NCBI GenBank assembly: GCA_963822255.1
Contig: CAWGGV010000002.1
Span: 124,001 to 188,000 of the forward strand
DNA from: UBA7803 sp963822255
GTDB taxonomy: Bacteria; Pseudomonadota; Gammaproteobacteria; Pseudomonadales; Azotimanducaceae
Reading direction: 5' to 3'
Length of the DNA stretch: 64,000 bases
This document shows positions 7,984-15,816 of this stretch, piece after piece. The notes below the pieces were generated by a model. That model was not told the DNA's origin and ran no database searches. It saw nothing but the letters and a program-made list of their open reading frames with translations. The stretch's first letter is position 1; each line of letters begins with the position of its first letter. The translations under genes and the position numbers were made by a program.

Positions 7984-9147
7984 TCAACCGGGAACGTCGA
8001 GCCGCGGCCGCACGACCATCGGCGCATACCGCACCGTGAAGAGGGCGAAAGCCAGCAGCCACAGCAGGGCCGCCACCTGCACCCAGGTGAGGTAGGCGGT
8101 CGGCCACAGCAGCGGTCCTGCCACGCGGCAGACGGCCGCCAGGTGAACGGCGGTGAACATGAGCGTTTCCGTGGGTTCCGCGATCAACGGCCGGCCCGTG
8201 TGCCCGCGCGCGCTGCGGGACATCATGGCCAGCATGAGGCCCGCCATGGCGCCGACGGCGAGCGCATGCAGCGCCAGGGGCGCCATCACCCCCGGCGTGA
8301 CGTCGAGCCAGCCGCGCAGCGCCAGATGGATCGGCAGCCATAGATACCCCAGCGGCAGCACGAGCAGCAGCGCGTTGCCGCGGGTCGCCCATGGCTGCCA
8401 ACCCAGCCAGCGAATCAGCTGAATGAGCGCCGTCAAAGCGAACAGGGCCCGCACCGCGCCCATCGGCAGCAGCCCCCCCAGGCCGCCGACGTCCACCAGC
8501 GCGACCAGCACCGGGAGCAAGATGGCAAGCGCCTCCACCGGCCGCCAGCGGCGCGGCGTGAGCGTGGCGATCGCGTTGGCAGAGAAGGTGGGTATGATCC
8601 GGCCGCCGATTACGGTCAGCAGCACGGCCACCAGATCCATGGCGACGGTCGGGGAACGTTCGGCCCAGAGAGGGTCTACCCAGCCACGGTAGGCGCCGTG
8701 ATGGGCAGCCGAAAGCGCGCCGAGCGCCAGCAGCAGGACCACCACGAACGCGTTGCGGCGGTTCCGCGCGCGCCACAGCGGAACTGCCAGGCTGAGGGCC
8801 AGCAGCGGCAGGAACAGCAGGTCGGCGAGCACGGCCAGCGGCCACGGCCCGGTCGCCATCAGCACGCGGGCCGCGAGCCACAGCCCGAACAGACCGGCCA
8901 GGGACGTGCCGTGGACGGTCGACCGGCCGGTCCAGGCGCGCACCGCGGTCAGCAGAAAGCCGCCGATGACAGCCGGCGCGAAGCCGAACAGCATCTCGTG
9001 GGCGTGCCAGGCGAGCCCGGACAGCGCCGTGCCCACCGGCATCCATCCGGCAAACGCGGCATACCATGCCGGCACGGCCAACGCTGCGAACGCGGCGGCG
9101 CCGAGATAGAACGGGCGGAATCCCAGGGACAGGAAGGCGCGGGTCAT
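7984..9147 (-). CDS. nnrS: NnrS family membrane protein
   Basis: A 387-residue polytopic inner-membrane protein with about 12 hydrophobic segments. NnrS hallmarks are present: the N-terminal GFRPFYLGAAAFA, the heme-binding-type block WHAHEMLFGFAPAVIGGFLLTA (about residues 47-68), and GGRIIPTFSANA. NnrS is a heme/copper-containing protein of the NO-stress regulon and is often controlled by NsrR or Nnr. The gene begins 6 bases downstream of the DUF488 stop, so the two are cotranscribed. The nearby norZ-nsrR pair supports a shared nitrosative-stress role. Confidence 0.92.
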   Translation of the reverse strand: MTRAFLSLGFRPFYLGAAAFAALAVPAWYAAFAGWMPVGTALSGLAWHAHEMLFGFAPAVIGGFLLTAVRAWTGRSTVHGTSLAGLFGLWLAARVLMATGPWPLAVLADLLFLPLLALSLAVPLWRARNRRNAFVVVLLLALGALSAAHHGAYRGWVDPLWAERSPTVAMDLVAVLLTVIGGRIIPTFSANAIATLTPRRWRPVEALAILLPVLVALVDVGGLGGLLPMGAVRALFALTALIQLIRWLGWQPWATRGNALLLVLPLGYLWLPIHLALRGWLDVTPGVMAPLALHALAVGAMAGLMLAMMSRSARGHTGRPLIAEPTETLMFTAVHLAAVCRVAGPLLWPTAYLTWVQVAALLWLLAFALFTVRYAPMVVRPRLDVPG

Positions 9148-9153
9148 CGCCTG

Positions 9154-9507
9154 TCAGCCGGACTCTTCCAGGTAGCGGCGGAGCGCCACGGCCTGGTTGT
9201 GCTCGGTGTCGCGAGCGCCGTAGACGAGGGTGACGGTACCGTGCCGGAGCTGCTGGCGAATCGGCGCCAGCGCCTCGGGCCGGGCGTCGAGCTCCCGGAA
9301 GTAGCGTTCGACAAAGCCGTGCCAGCGCTTCGGATCGTGGCCGAACCACCGCCGCAGCTCGGACGAGGGAGCGGCGTCCCGGGCCCACAGATCGGCGGCG
9401 AGCGCATCGCGGCGCACGCCACGGGGCCAGATGGCGTCCACCAGCACGCGGAAACCGTCCGCCTCGGCGGGCGGGTCGTAGGCCCGTTTGATCCTGATCT
9501 GCGCCAT
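9154..9507 (-). CDS. DUF488 family protein
   Basis: A 117-residue protein of the DUF488 (YeaO-like) family, with the characteristic RIKRAYDPP start, DAIWPRGV, the charged central block around WFGHDP..W..F..RY, and the C-terminal TLVYGARDTEHNQAV. The biochemical function is not established, though the family often sits beside NO or respiratory genes. ATG 9507 is chosen over an upstream start at 9543 because the conserved domain begins at once. It forms an operon with nnrS and diverges from folE. Confidence 0.85.
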   Translation of the reverse strand: MAQIRIKRAYDPPAEADGFRVLVDAIWPRGVRRDALAADLWARDAAPSSELRRWFGHDPKRWHGFVERYFRELDARPEALAPIRQQLRHGTVTLVYGARDTEHNQAVALRRYLEESG

Positions 9508-9585
9508 GGCCTTACCGTCGCACCGTTCGAGGGTTTTTGGCAAACTTTGCGTGCGCTCTCAAGCAGCGCGCCTGACGAGGACCTC

Positions 9586-10140
9586 ATGCAAGACAGCTCT
9601 CGACTGATCGACGCGTACGCCACGATCATCGCCGAAATAGACGACGTCACCCGTCCGGGCGTGCTCGACACGCCGAAGCGGGCGGCCAAAGCCATGCAGT
9701 TTCTGACCAAAGGCTACCGCCAGACCCTGGAGGAGGTGGTCAACGGCGCGCTGTTCCCGGCGTCAAACCGGGAAATGATCGTGGTTCAGGACGTGGAGCT
9801 GTACTCGCTGTGCGAGCATCACCTGCTGCCATTCATCGGCAAGTGCCACGTCGGCTACATTCCGAGCGGCAAGGTGCTGGGCCTGTCCAAGGTCGCGCGG
9901 GTGGTGGACATGTTCGCCCGTCGCCTGCAGATTCAGGAGGAGCTCACCTTTCAGATCGCCGACGCTCTGCAGCAGGTCACCGGCGCCGAGGACGTGGGGG
10001 TGATCATCGAGGCCCGCCACCTGTGCATGATGATGCGTGGCGTGGAGAAGCAGAACTCGGTGATGAAGACCTCTGCCATGCTGGGAGCCTTCCGGGAGAA
10101 CCCGTCCACCCGTGCCGAGTTCCTGAACCTCCTGCGCTGA
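9586..10140 (+). CDS. folE: GTP cyclohydrolase I
   Basis: A 184-residue enzyme that converts GTP to 7,8-dihydroneopterin triphosphate, the first step of folate and pterin synthesis. The Zn-binding motif CEHHLLPFIGKCHVGYIPS and the downstream HLCMMMRG (second Cys ligand) are intact, as are the phosphate-binding block GLSKVARVVDMFARRLQIQE and QNSVMKTSA. The length is that of the type I enzyme. The start at 9586 gives the usual short helical N-terminus. The gene is apparently monocistronic and divergent from the DUF488-nnrS pair. Confidence 0.96.
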   Translation: MQDSSRLIDAYATIIAEIDDVTRPGVLDTPKRAAKAMQFLTKGYRQTLEEVVNGALFPASNREMIVVQDVELYSLCEHHLLPFIGKCHVGYIPSGKVLGLSKVARVVDMFARRLQIQEELTFQIADALQQVTGAEDVGVIIEARHLCMMMRGVEKQNSVMKTSAMLGAFRENPSTRAEFLNLLR

Positions 10141-10273
10141 CGGGACCGCGCCGGCGGCCCGGGTGAAGCGCTGCGCTTTGACGGTATACTGGCGGCCTGG
10201 ACGCGCAAGGGTCGCGCGCTTTCGCGCGGGTGGTGAGCGCGTGCGCTCAGCGAGGGGAGGAATCGACCCGGTG

Positions 10274-10321
10274 ATGACGGAGCTATCGTGGCTCGGCAGC
10301 GAGTGCCGCCGTGCTCAATGA
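10274..10321 (+). CDS. Possible 15-residue leader peptide
   Basis: ATG at 10274, preceded by GTG at 10271 and a strong GGGGAGGA ribosome-binding site, opens a short frame (MTELSWLGSECRRAQ) that ends at a TGA overlapping the start region of the next gene (10311). The downstream gene has no comparable ribosome-binding site of its own. It could be a coupled leader, or the sign of a base error near the true start of the membrane protein. Confidence 0.3.
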   Translation: MTELSWLGSECRRAQ

Positions 10322-10886
10322 ATGGCTGCTCGGTCTGGCGCGGTGGCTGGCCGATCAGCCGTGGAGCATCGCGCTCCACGAATCGCTCTACATGTACGGA
10401 TGGGTCGAGTCCGTTCACGTGCTCACGCTCGCGGTATTCCTCGGCATGCTGTTCGTCATCGACCTGCGCATGCTGGGCCTGGCGTTCACGGACGTTCCCG
10501 CGTCCCGCATCGCCGAGCGGCTCGATCGGCCGATGATGATCGGTTTCGTCGTCATGGTCGTCACCGGACTTCTGCTTTACTACGCGATTCCCGTACGTAC
10601 CACCCAGAGCATCTGGTTTCGGATCAAGGTGGTGCTGATGATCGCTGCGGGGGTCAACGCGCTGCTGTTCCGCAAGCGCATGGAGGTCGCTGGTGCAAGT
10701 TGGGATTGCGAGCGGCGCGCGCCCCAGCGCCTGCGCATCGGCGCCGGGTTGTCGCTGGCGCTGTGGGCCGGCGTGGTGGTCACCGGCCGATCCATCGCCT
10801 ACGACTGGTTCGATTGCACCCAGCACCTGTCGCGCTTCATGTACTGGGCCGCCGGCTGCGTCGACGAGCTCGGCGGACTTCAGTAG
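10311..10886 (+). CDS. DUF6644-like membrane protein 1
   Basis: A 191-residue protein with about five hydrophobic helices. The core VESVHVLTLAVFLGMLFVIDLRMLGLAF, with a membrane-embedded His and the DLRMLG motif, is shared with the next gene, so the two are paralogues of the DUF6644 type. The later helices (MIGFVVMVVTGLLLYY, WFRIKVVLMIAAGVNAL) resemble small cytochrome-b-like folds, but no heme role is demonstrated. The start is a GTG at 10311. It is followed after 10 bases by the second paralogue, forming an operon with a third small membrane protein. Function unknown. Confidence 0.7.
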   Translation: MLNEWLLGLARWLADQPWSIALHESLYMYGWVESVHVLTLAVFLGMLFVIDLRMLGLAFTDVPASRIAERLDRPMMIGFVVMVVTGLLLYYAIPVRTTQSIWFRIKVVLMIAAGVNALLFRKRMEVAGASWDCERRAPQRLRIGAGLSLALWAGVVVTGRSIAYDWFDCTQHLSRFMYWAAGCVDELGGLQ

Positions 10887-10896
10887 CGGATAGCGG

Positions 10897-11373
10897 ATGG
10901 ACGTCTATTCCTTCTTCCAATGGCTCGACACGTCGACCCTGGCGCAGATGTCCAAGGCCTACGGTGGGGTGTTCGCCGTGGTGCAGATGTTCCATCTGCT
11001 CTCGCTCGCGCTGCTCGGCGGCATGGTGCTGGTGAGCGACCTGCGCCTGCTCGGGGTGATGCTGCGCGACGTGCCCTCCGAAACCGTCATCGACAACACC
11101 GACCGTTGGTTCACGGTCGGCCTCGTCGGCGCCGCGTCCAGCGGCATCTTCATGAGCTCCGCGGTGGCGATCAAACTGTACTATCACGAGATGTTCTGGG
11201 CGAAGATGGCGGCGCTTGCCGTAGGGCTGGTGTTCGTCTATGGCATCCGCCGTCCGCTGCTCCGATTCGACCACGCGAGCCTCGACCGCTGGGTGCTGCG
11301 CCTGGTCGCGGTGACGTCCATCACCATCTGGTTCACGGTGGCCGCGTGCGGGCGCTGGATCGGTTTCTCCTGA
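10897..11373 (+). CDS. DUF6644-like membrane protein 2
   Basis: A 158-residue, four-helix membrane protein paralogous to the preceding gene: VQMFHLLSLALLGGMVLVSDLRLLGV aligns with the DLRMLG block of the first copy, and the membrane His is conserved. The segment FWAKMAALAVGLVFVYGIRRPLL corresponds to the RIKVVL helix. It is shorter than copy 1 by a C-terminal region. The tandem arrangement suggests a heteromeric membrane complex. No catalytic motif is recognised. Confidence 0.72.
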   Translation: MDVYSFFQWLDTSTLAQMSKAYGGVFAVVQMFHLLSLALLGGMVLVSDLRLLGVMLRDVPSETVIDNTDRWFTVGLVGAASSGIFMSSAVAIKLYYHEMFWAKMAALAVGLVFVYGIRRPLLRFDHASLDRWVLRLVAVTSITIWFTVAACGRWIGFS

Positions 11374-11384
11374 GGTTCCGGGAG

Positions 11385-11510
11385 ATGAGCAGAAAACGGC
11401 TGCAGAGACTGGCGATCGGCTACTGCGCCGCCGTGCTGGCCGCCGCCGTATGGTTCTGGATTCTTCAGGTGCAGAGCGTGCTGGAGCTGCTGCGCCTGGC
11501 ATACGGCTGA
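11385..11510 (+). CDS. 41-residue single-pass membrane microprotein
   Basis: A small frame starting at ATG 11385, 11 bases after the stop of the second DUF6644 gene, with GGGAG immediately upstream. The product has a basic N-terminus (MSRKRLQRL), one hydrophobic helix of about 20 residues (GYCAAVLAAAVWFWIL) and a short amphipathic tail. The basic flank and Trp-bearing helix are those of small membrane subunits. Position and spacing suggest it is the third gene of the operon and may assemble with the DUF6644 proteins. Confidence 0.5.
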   Translation: MSRKRLQRLAIGYCAAVLAAAVWFWILQVQSVLELLRLAYG

Positions 11511-11636
11511 TTGGCGCCGGTCCCGGGCTTGGCGGGTCTGGCTGGTGCACGCGCCCCGGCGCTGTGTCATCCTAACGCGCTCTCCGGAACGCCGGCCGCC
11601 AACGGCATCACACACGACAGGAGGCATACGAAAGCC

Positions 11637-13068
11637 ATGAGCAACCATCAGAAATTCTACATCGATGGCGAGTGGGTCGATCCGCTGGGGAAGGACACCC
11701 TCGAAGTCATCAATCCCGCCACCGAAGAGCCCATCGCCACCATCGCCCTCGGCACGGCGAAGGACGTGGACAAAGCGGTAGCGGCGGCCCGTCGGGCGTT
11801 CGCCAGCTTCTCCCGGACCTCGCTGGAGGAGCGCGCCGCGCTGCTCGAGAAGATCGTCGAGGTGTACAAGTCGCGGATGCAGGACATCGCCGCCATCGTC
11901 TCCCAGGAAATGGGCGCGCCCATGAGCCTGGCCACCGCGGCTCAGGCTCCCGCAGGCCTCGGCCACCTGATGTACTCGCTGGCCGCACTCAAGGATTTCC
12001 CGTTCGAGGAGCAGGTCGGCAAGAACCTGATCGTGCGCGAACCCATCGGCGTCTGCGGTCTGATCACGCCCTGGAACTGGCCGCTGAATCAGATCGCCGC
12101 CAAGGTGGGCCCGGCCCTCGCCGCCGGCTGCACCATGGTGCTGAAGCCGTCCGAGGTCGCGCCGCTCAACGCCCTGATATTCGCCGAGGTCCTGCACGAG
12201 GCCGGCGTGCCGAAGGGGGTGTTCAACCTGGTGAACGGTGACGGGCCGACCGTAGGGGTCGCTATGTCGTCGCATCCGGAGATCGACATGATGTCGTTCA
12301 CCGGTTCGACCCGCGCCGGCATCTCGGTGGCGGAAAATTCGGCCAAAACGGTCAAGAGAGTGGCGCAGGAGCTCGGCGGGAAGTCGCCCAACCTGATCCT
12401 CGACGATGCGAACTTCGCGCAGGTGATCGCCCGGGATACGTTCGGCGTCTGTATGAACACCGGCCAGTCCTGCAACGCGCCCACCCGCATGCTGGTGCCC
12501 TTGTCCCGGATGGACGAGGCTGCCTCCATCGCCAAGGCCACGGCGGAGCAGATCAAGGTGGGCGATCCCTCCAACCAGGAGACGCAGATCGGCCCGCTGG
12601 TGTCGGCGGCCCAGTTCGAGAAGGTGCAGAACCTGATCCAGAAGGGTATCGACGAGGGCGCCAAGCTCGAGTGCGGCGGCGTAGGCCGTCCGGACGGGCT
12701 GAACCGCGGCTATTTCGTCAGGCCCACGGTGTTCTCGAACGTCAGCAACGACATGAGCATCGCCCGCGAGGAGATTTTCGGGCCGGTACTGTCGCTGATC
12801 GGCTACAAGGACGAAGACGATGCGGTACGCATCGCCAACGACACCGTGTACGGTCTGTCAGCGTACGTGAGCTCCGGCGATCTCGAGCATGCGGCCAACG
12901 GTCGGTCGCCAGATCCGGGCCGGCAACGTTCATCTGAACGGCGCCGGCGTGGATCCCGGTGCGCCTTTCGGCGGCTACAAGCAGTCCGGCAATGGCCGGG
13001 AGTTCAGCCGCTGGGGCCTCGAGGAGTTTCTCGAGACCAAGGCGCTGCTGGGCTACAACGCTGCCTAG
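11637..13068 (+). pseudogene. NAD-dependent aldehyde dehydrogenase, one frameshift
   Basis: Oxidises an aldehyde to the carboxylate with NAD(P). From ATG 11637 the frame gives the usual ALDH: coenzyme-binding TPWNWPLNQ, the Gly-rich SFTGSTRAG, the catalytic Glu in QELGGKSPNL and the nucleophile Cys in NTGQSCNAPTRM. At about 12,897-12,905 the frame breaks. The conserved C-terminus (QIRAGNVHLNGAG..., PFGGYKQSGNGREFSRWGLEEFLETKALLGYNAA) continues in another frame to TAG at 13066. One extra base in GGCCAACGGTC explains this. The corrected length, about 476 residues, is normal, so a sequencing error is as likely as a real mutation. Confidence 0.88.
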
Positions 13069-13079
13069 ATCCTCCCGCG

Positions 13080-13108
13080 CCTCGCCTGGGCTCGATGCCC
13101 AGGCGAGG
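13080..13108 (+). terminator. Perfect 12-bp hairpin after the aldehyde dehydrogenase gene
   Basis: CCTCGCCTGGGC, a 5-base loop, then GCCCAGGCGAGG starts 12 bases after the ALDH stop. It forms a very stable stem. A T-run is missing (a C-run follows), but position and stem strength suggest a transcription terminator. Confidence 0.55.
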
Positions 13109-13292
13109 CCCCCACCGCAGACGGCCGTTTCCCCGACAGACGCATCCCCCGACAAACGGCACAGACTTGCTTTCGCGGCTTCTGCAGAGGCGGCCGTGCA
13201 GCGGACAGAGGTCGACACAGTGGTCAATCGCGTTCACCGGGAGGGGCAGGTCGGGCGTGCCGTGCGCGAATCTTGCATGGCGCACCGGCTGG

Positions 13293-13320
13293 CCACGTAG
13301 TAATCACCACGTAGTAATCG
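13293..13320 (+). repeat. Tandem 14-bp repeat before the histidine kinase gene
   Basis: Two adjacent copies of CCACGTAGTAATC(A/G), identical in 13 of 14 positions, end 9 bases upstream of the kinase start codon. They could be a direct-repeat binding site for a regulator or a simple replication-slippage product. Confidence 0.6.
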
Positions 13321-13329
13321 TCGTGACTC

Positions 13330-14922
13330 ATGACACATGACTCGGCCCTGGAATCCAGGGTCTCTCAGCAGGAAGAGGTCATCCGGGAGCTACGCAAGGA
13401 AGTGGCCGGGCTGCGCCGTTCTTCGGAGGTGGCCCGGCAGACGGCGCTGCGCTATCGGGCGCTGTTCGACTCTCTGGACGCTGGATTCTGCGTGGTGCAG
13501 GTGCTCTTCGACGCGGACGAACGCCCCGTCGACTACCGGTTCGTGGATGTAAATCTTGCCTTCGAGCGGCAAACGGGGCTCGCGGATGCGGTGGGCAAGA
13601 CCATGCGCGAGGTGGTTCCCGAGCACGAAGACCACTGGTTCGAGATCTACGGCCACGTGGCGCTGACGGGCGAGCCGAGGCGCTTCGAGAACCCGGCCGT
13701 CATGCTCGGCCGCTACTACGACGTTTATGCCTTTCGCACCGGTCCGCCCGAGCAGCGCACCGTAGGCATCCTGTTTAACGACATTTCGGCCCGCAAACGG
13801 GCGGAAGCCGCCGAGCAGGAAGCCGCTGGGCTGAAGGACAGGTTCTTTGCAACGCTGGCACACGAGCTTCGCAATCCCCTGGCGCCGCTGCAGTCCGGTC
13901 TCGACGTGCTGCGAATGACCCGGGGTAAAGGGCCCGCCTCGGAGCAGCAGGTGCTGGAGATCATGGCGCGCCAGCTCGGGAACCTGACCCGCCTCATGGA
14001 CGAGCTGCTGGATGTGGCGCAGATCCGCCAGGGGATGATCGCGCTGGACCGGCAGCGCGTGGACCTGACCGGTGCGATCCGCAAAGGCATCGAGCTGGCC
14101 GACGGCTTCCTGTGGGCCGGCGATCGGCAGTTCTCCGCCGATCTGCCGACCCGGCCGCTGACCGTCGACGGCGACCCGGACCGGCTGGCCCAGGTGGTGG
14201 CCAGCCTGCTGGAAAACGCCGGCAAGTTCACCGAGGAGGAAGGCCGCATCCGCCTGTGCGCCCGCCGCCAGGACGGCAAGGCGCAGATCATCGTGCAGGA
14301 CGATGGCGTCGGTATCGAGCCCGACATGCTGCAGGACATTTTCGGCATGTTCAGGCAGACGAGCACCGACCGCCAGGGACTGGGCCTCGGGCTCACGGTG
14401 GTGCGGGATCTGGTGGCGCTGCATGGCGGAACCGTCGAAGCGCGCAGCGAAGGCCGCGGGCGCGGCAGTGAGTTCGTGGTGGAGTTGCCGCTCAGCGCGG
14501 AAACGCCGCAGTCACCGCCACGCCGGGAAGCACCGCGTCTGCCGGCCCTGGAGCGCCCGCGCATGCTGGTGGTGGACGACAACCACGATGCCGCCGACAG
14601 CCTGGCTGTGCTGCTCCGATCCATGGGCGGTGAGGTACGCACGGCCTACGACGGCCGCACAGCCCTGCTGCTGCTCGACGAGCTGCAGCCGCAGATCGTG
14701 TTTCTCGACATCGGCATGCCGGAGATGGACGGCTACGAGGTGGCCCGGCTGATGCGGCAGCGCGAAGCCGGTGATCGGATCGTGCTGGTGGCGGTGACGG
14801 GCTGGGGCCAACCGGCCGATCGCCGGCGTGCCGCCGAGGCGGGGTTCCACAATCATTTGTTGAAGCCGGCCACGTTCGAGGACCTGCGCAGCATCGTTGA
14901 GGCGCAGCACGCGTTGAGCTAA
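13330..14922 (+). CDS. PAS-domain hybrid histidine kinase / response regulator
   Basis: A 530-residue cytoplasmic signalling protein without membrane segments. Order: short coiled coil (1-40), PAS domain (about 45-155), HisKA with phospho-acceptor His178 in ATLAHELRNPLAP, HATPase_c with an atypical N-box LLENAGKFT, the G1 box DDGVGIE and G2 box GLGLGLTVV, then a C-terminal receiver domain with phospho-acceptor Asp460 in VFLDIGMPEMDG. The kinase and receiver belong to one protein, so it is a hybrid; phosphate is probably relayed onward to an unlinked partner. The PAS domain is of the kind that senses a small ligand or redox state. No output regulator gene is adjacent. Confidence 0.93.
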   Translation: MTHDSALESRVSQQEEVIRELRKEVAGLRRSSEVARQTALRYRALFDSLDAGFCVVQVLFDADERPVDYRFVDVNLAFERQTGLADAVGKTMREVVPEHEDHWFEIYGHVALTGEPRRFENPAVMLGRYYDVYAFRTGPPEQRTVGILFNDISARKRAEAAEQEAAGLKDRFFATLAHELRNPLAPLQSGLDVLRMTRGKGPASEQQVLEIMARQLGNLTRLMDELLDVAQIRQGMIALDRQRVDLTGAIRKGIELADGFLWAGDRQFSADLPTRPLTVDGDPDRLAQVVASLLENAGKFTEEEGRIRLCARRQDGKAQIIVQDDGVGIEPDMLQDIFGMFRQTSTDRQGLGLGLTVVRDLVALHGGTVEARSEGRGRGSEFVVELPLSAETPQSPPRREAPRLPALERPRMLVVDDNHDAADSLAVLLRSMGGEVRTAYDGRTALLLLDELQPQIVFLDIGMPEMDGYEVARLMRQREAGDRIVLVAVTGWGQPADRRRAAEAGFHNHLLKPATFEDLRSIVEAQHALS

Positions 14923-14932
14923 AACGGGCCGT

Positions 14933-14950
14933 CCTCGTTACGAAACGAGG
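14933..14950. terminator. Bidirectional hairpin between convergent genes
   Basis: CCTCGTT-ACGA-AACGAGG lies just past the kinase stop (14922) and overlaps the last codons and stop of the convergent transglutaminase gene. A symmetric stem placed at the junction suggests termination from both sides. The flanking T/A tracts are short. Confidence 0.45.
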
Positions 14951-15816
14951 GGAACCACGTCCACTGCCACGTTTACCTGGTGGCCGCCGCCGCCGAAGAT
15001 GAACCCGTTCACCGGGCTGACGTCGCCATAGTCGCGCCCCCAGCCGACGGTGACGTGCTCGAGGTTCGGGATGAGGTTGTTGGTGGGGTCGAAGTCCACC
15101 CAGCCGAGCTCCGGGCACCATACCGAGAGCCATGCGTGAGATTCGTCGCTGCCCTGGCGCTTCTCCTCTCCCTCGGGCGGGTGGGTCAGCAGATAGCCGC
15201 TCACGTAACGCGCCGGCAGACCGATCGAGCGCAGGCAGGCGATCTCGAAGTGCGCGAAGTCCTGACACACGCCGCTTTTCAGCTCCAGCACGCGCCGCAC
15301 CGGCGTGGAGACGTCCGTGACGCCGCCCTGGTAGGAAAAGTCCCGATAGATGTGGGAGGTGAGCGCCATGGCCGCTTCCAGCAACGGGCGGCCCGGGGTG
15401 AAGCTGCCGAGGGCGAAATTCCGCAGCTCCTGAATGACGTCCACGTACGGCGATTGGAAGCAGAACTGAGACGCGCCGACGGCTTCCGCGGTGGCCGGCG
15501 TCTGCATGCTCTGCGCCACCACCTCCCAGGCGGGAGAGAAGTCGAGCATGATGTTCATTCCAGGCAGCACCTCCACCTGCGAGCGGCTGGTGATCACCAG
15601 CTCGCGGTGGGGTTCCTGGACCGTGAGGAATGCCACCTCGTTGCCGAAGTAGTCGGGCCAGCTCCGCTGCACAGACGGTGCGGGGGTCACCTCCAGGTTG
15701 GCGCCGAGGACGTTCTGTCGGTTCGAGCGCCGGGGACGAAGCTTCAGCAGCTGGTGGGACATGGACACGGCGTCGCCGTAGCGGAACCGGGTCTCGTGGC
15801 GCACGTCATAGAGCAT
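14938..15816 (-). CDS. Transglutaminase-like cysteine protease domain protein
   Basis: A 292-residue protein with a bacterial transglutaminase N-terminal beta domain (MLYDVRHETRFRYGDAV) and a transglutaminase-like papain-fold core. The catalytic triad is intact: Cys in KSGVCQDFAHF, His in DESHAWLSV and Asp in DFDPTNN. Proteins of this group are predicted cytoplasmic peptidases or amidases. The gene overlaps the end of the permuted ATP-grasp/alpha-E gene by 11 bases, and the DUF2126 gene lies further upstream, so all three form one operon. This combination recurs widely in bacteria but has no settled function. Confidence 0.9.
   Translation of the reverse strand: MLYDVRHETRFRYGDAVSMSHQLLKLRPRRSNRQNVLGANLEVTPAPSVQRSWPDYFGNEVAFLTVQEPHRELVITSRSQVEVLPGMNIMLDFSPAWEVVAQSMQTPATAEAVGASQFCFQSPYVDVIQELRNFALGSFTPGRPLLEAAMALTSHIYRDFSYQGGVTDVSTPVRRVLELKSGVCQDFAHFEIACLRSIGLPARYVSGYLLTHPPEGEEKRQGSDESHAWLSVWCPELGWVDFDPTNNLIPNLEHVTVGWGRDYGDVSPVNGFIFGGGGHQVNVAVDVVPLVS

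Noticed and set aside
10175..10195. TTGACG next to TATACT as a promoter before the DUF6644 operon
   Set aside because: The two hexamers are practically adjacent instead of 16-18 bases apart; no valid promoter spacing.
13124..13160. GCCGTTT...AAACGGC inverted repeat after the aldehyde dehydrogenase gene
   Set aside because: A 7-base stem with a 23-base loop is weak; the 12-base hairpin at 13080-13108 explains termination better.
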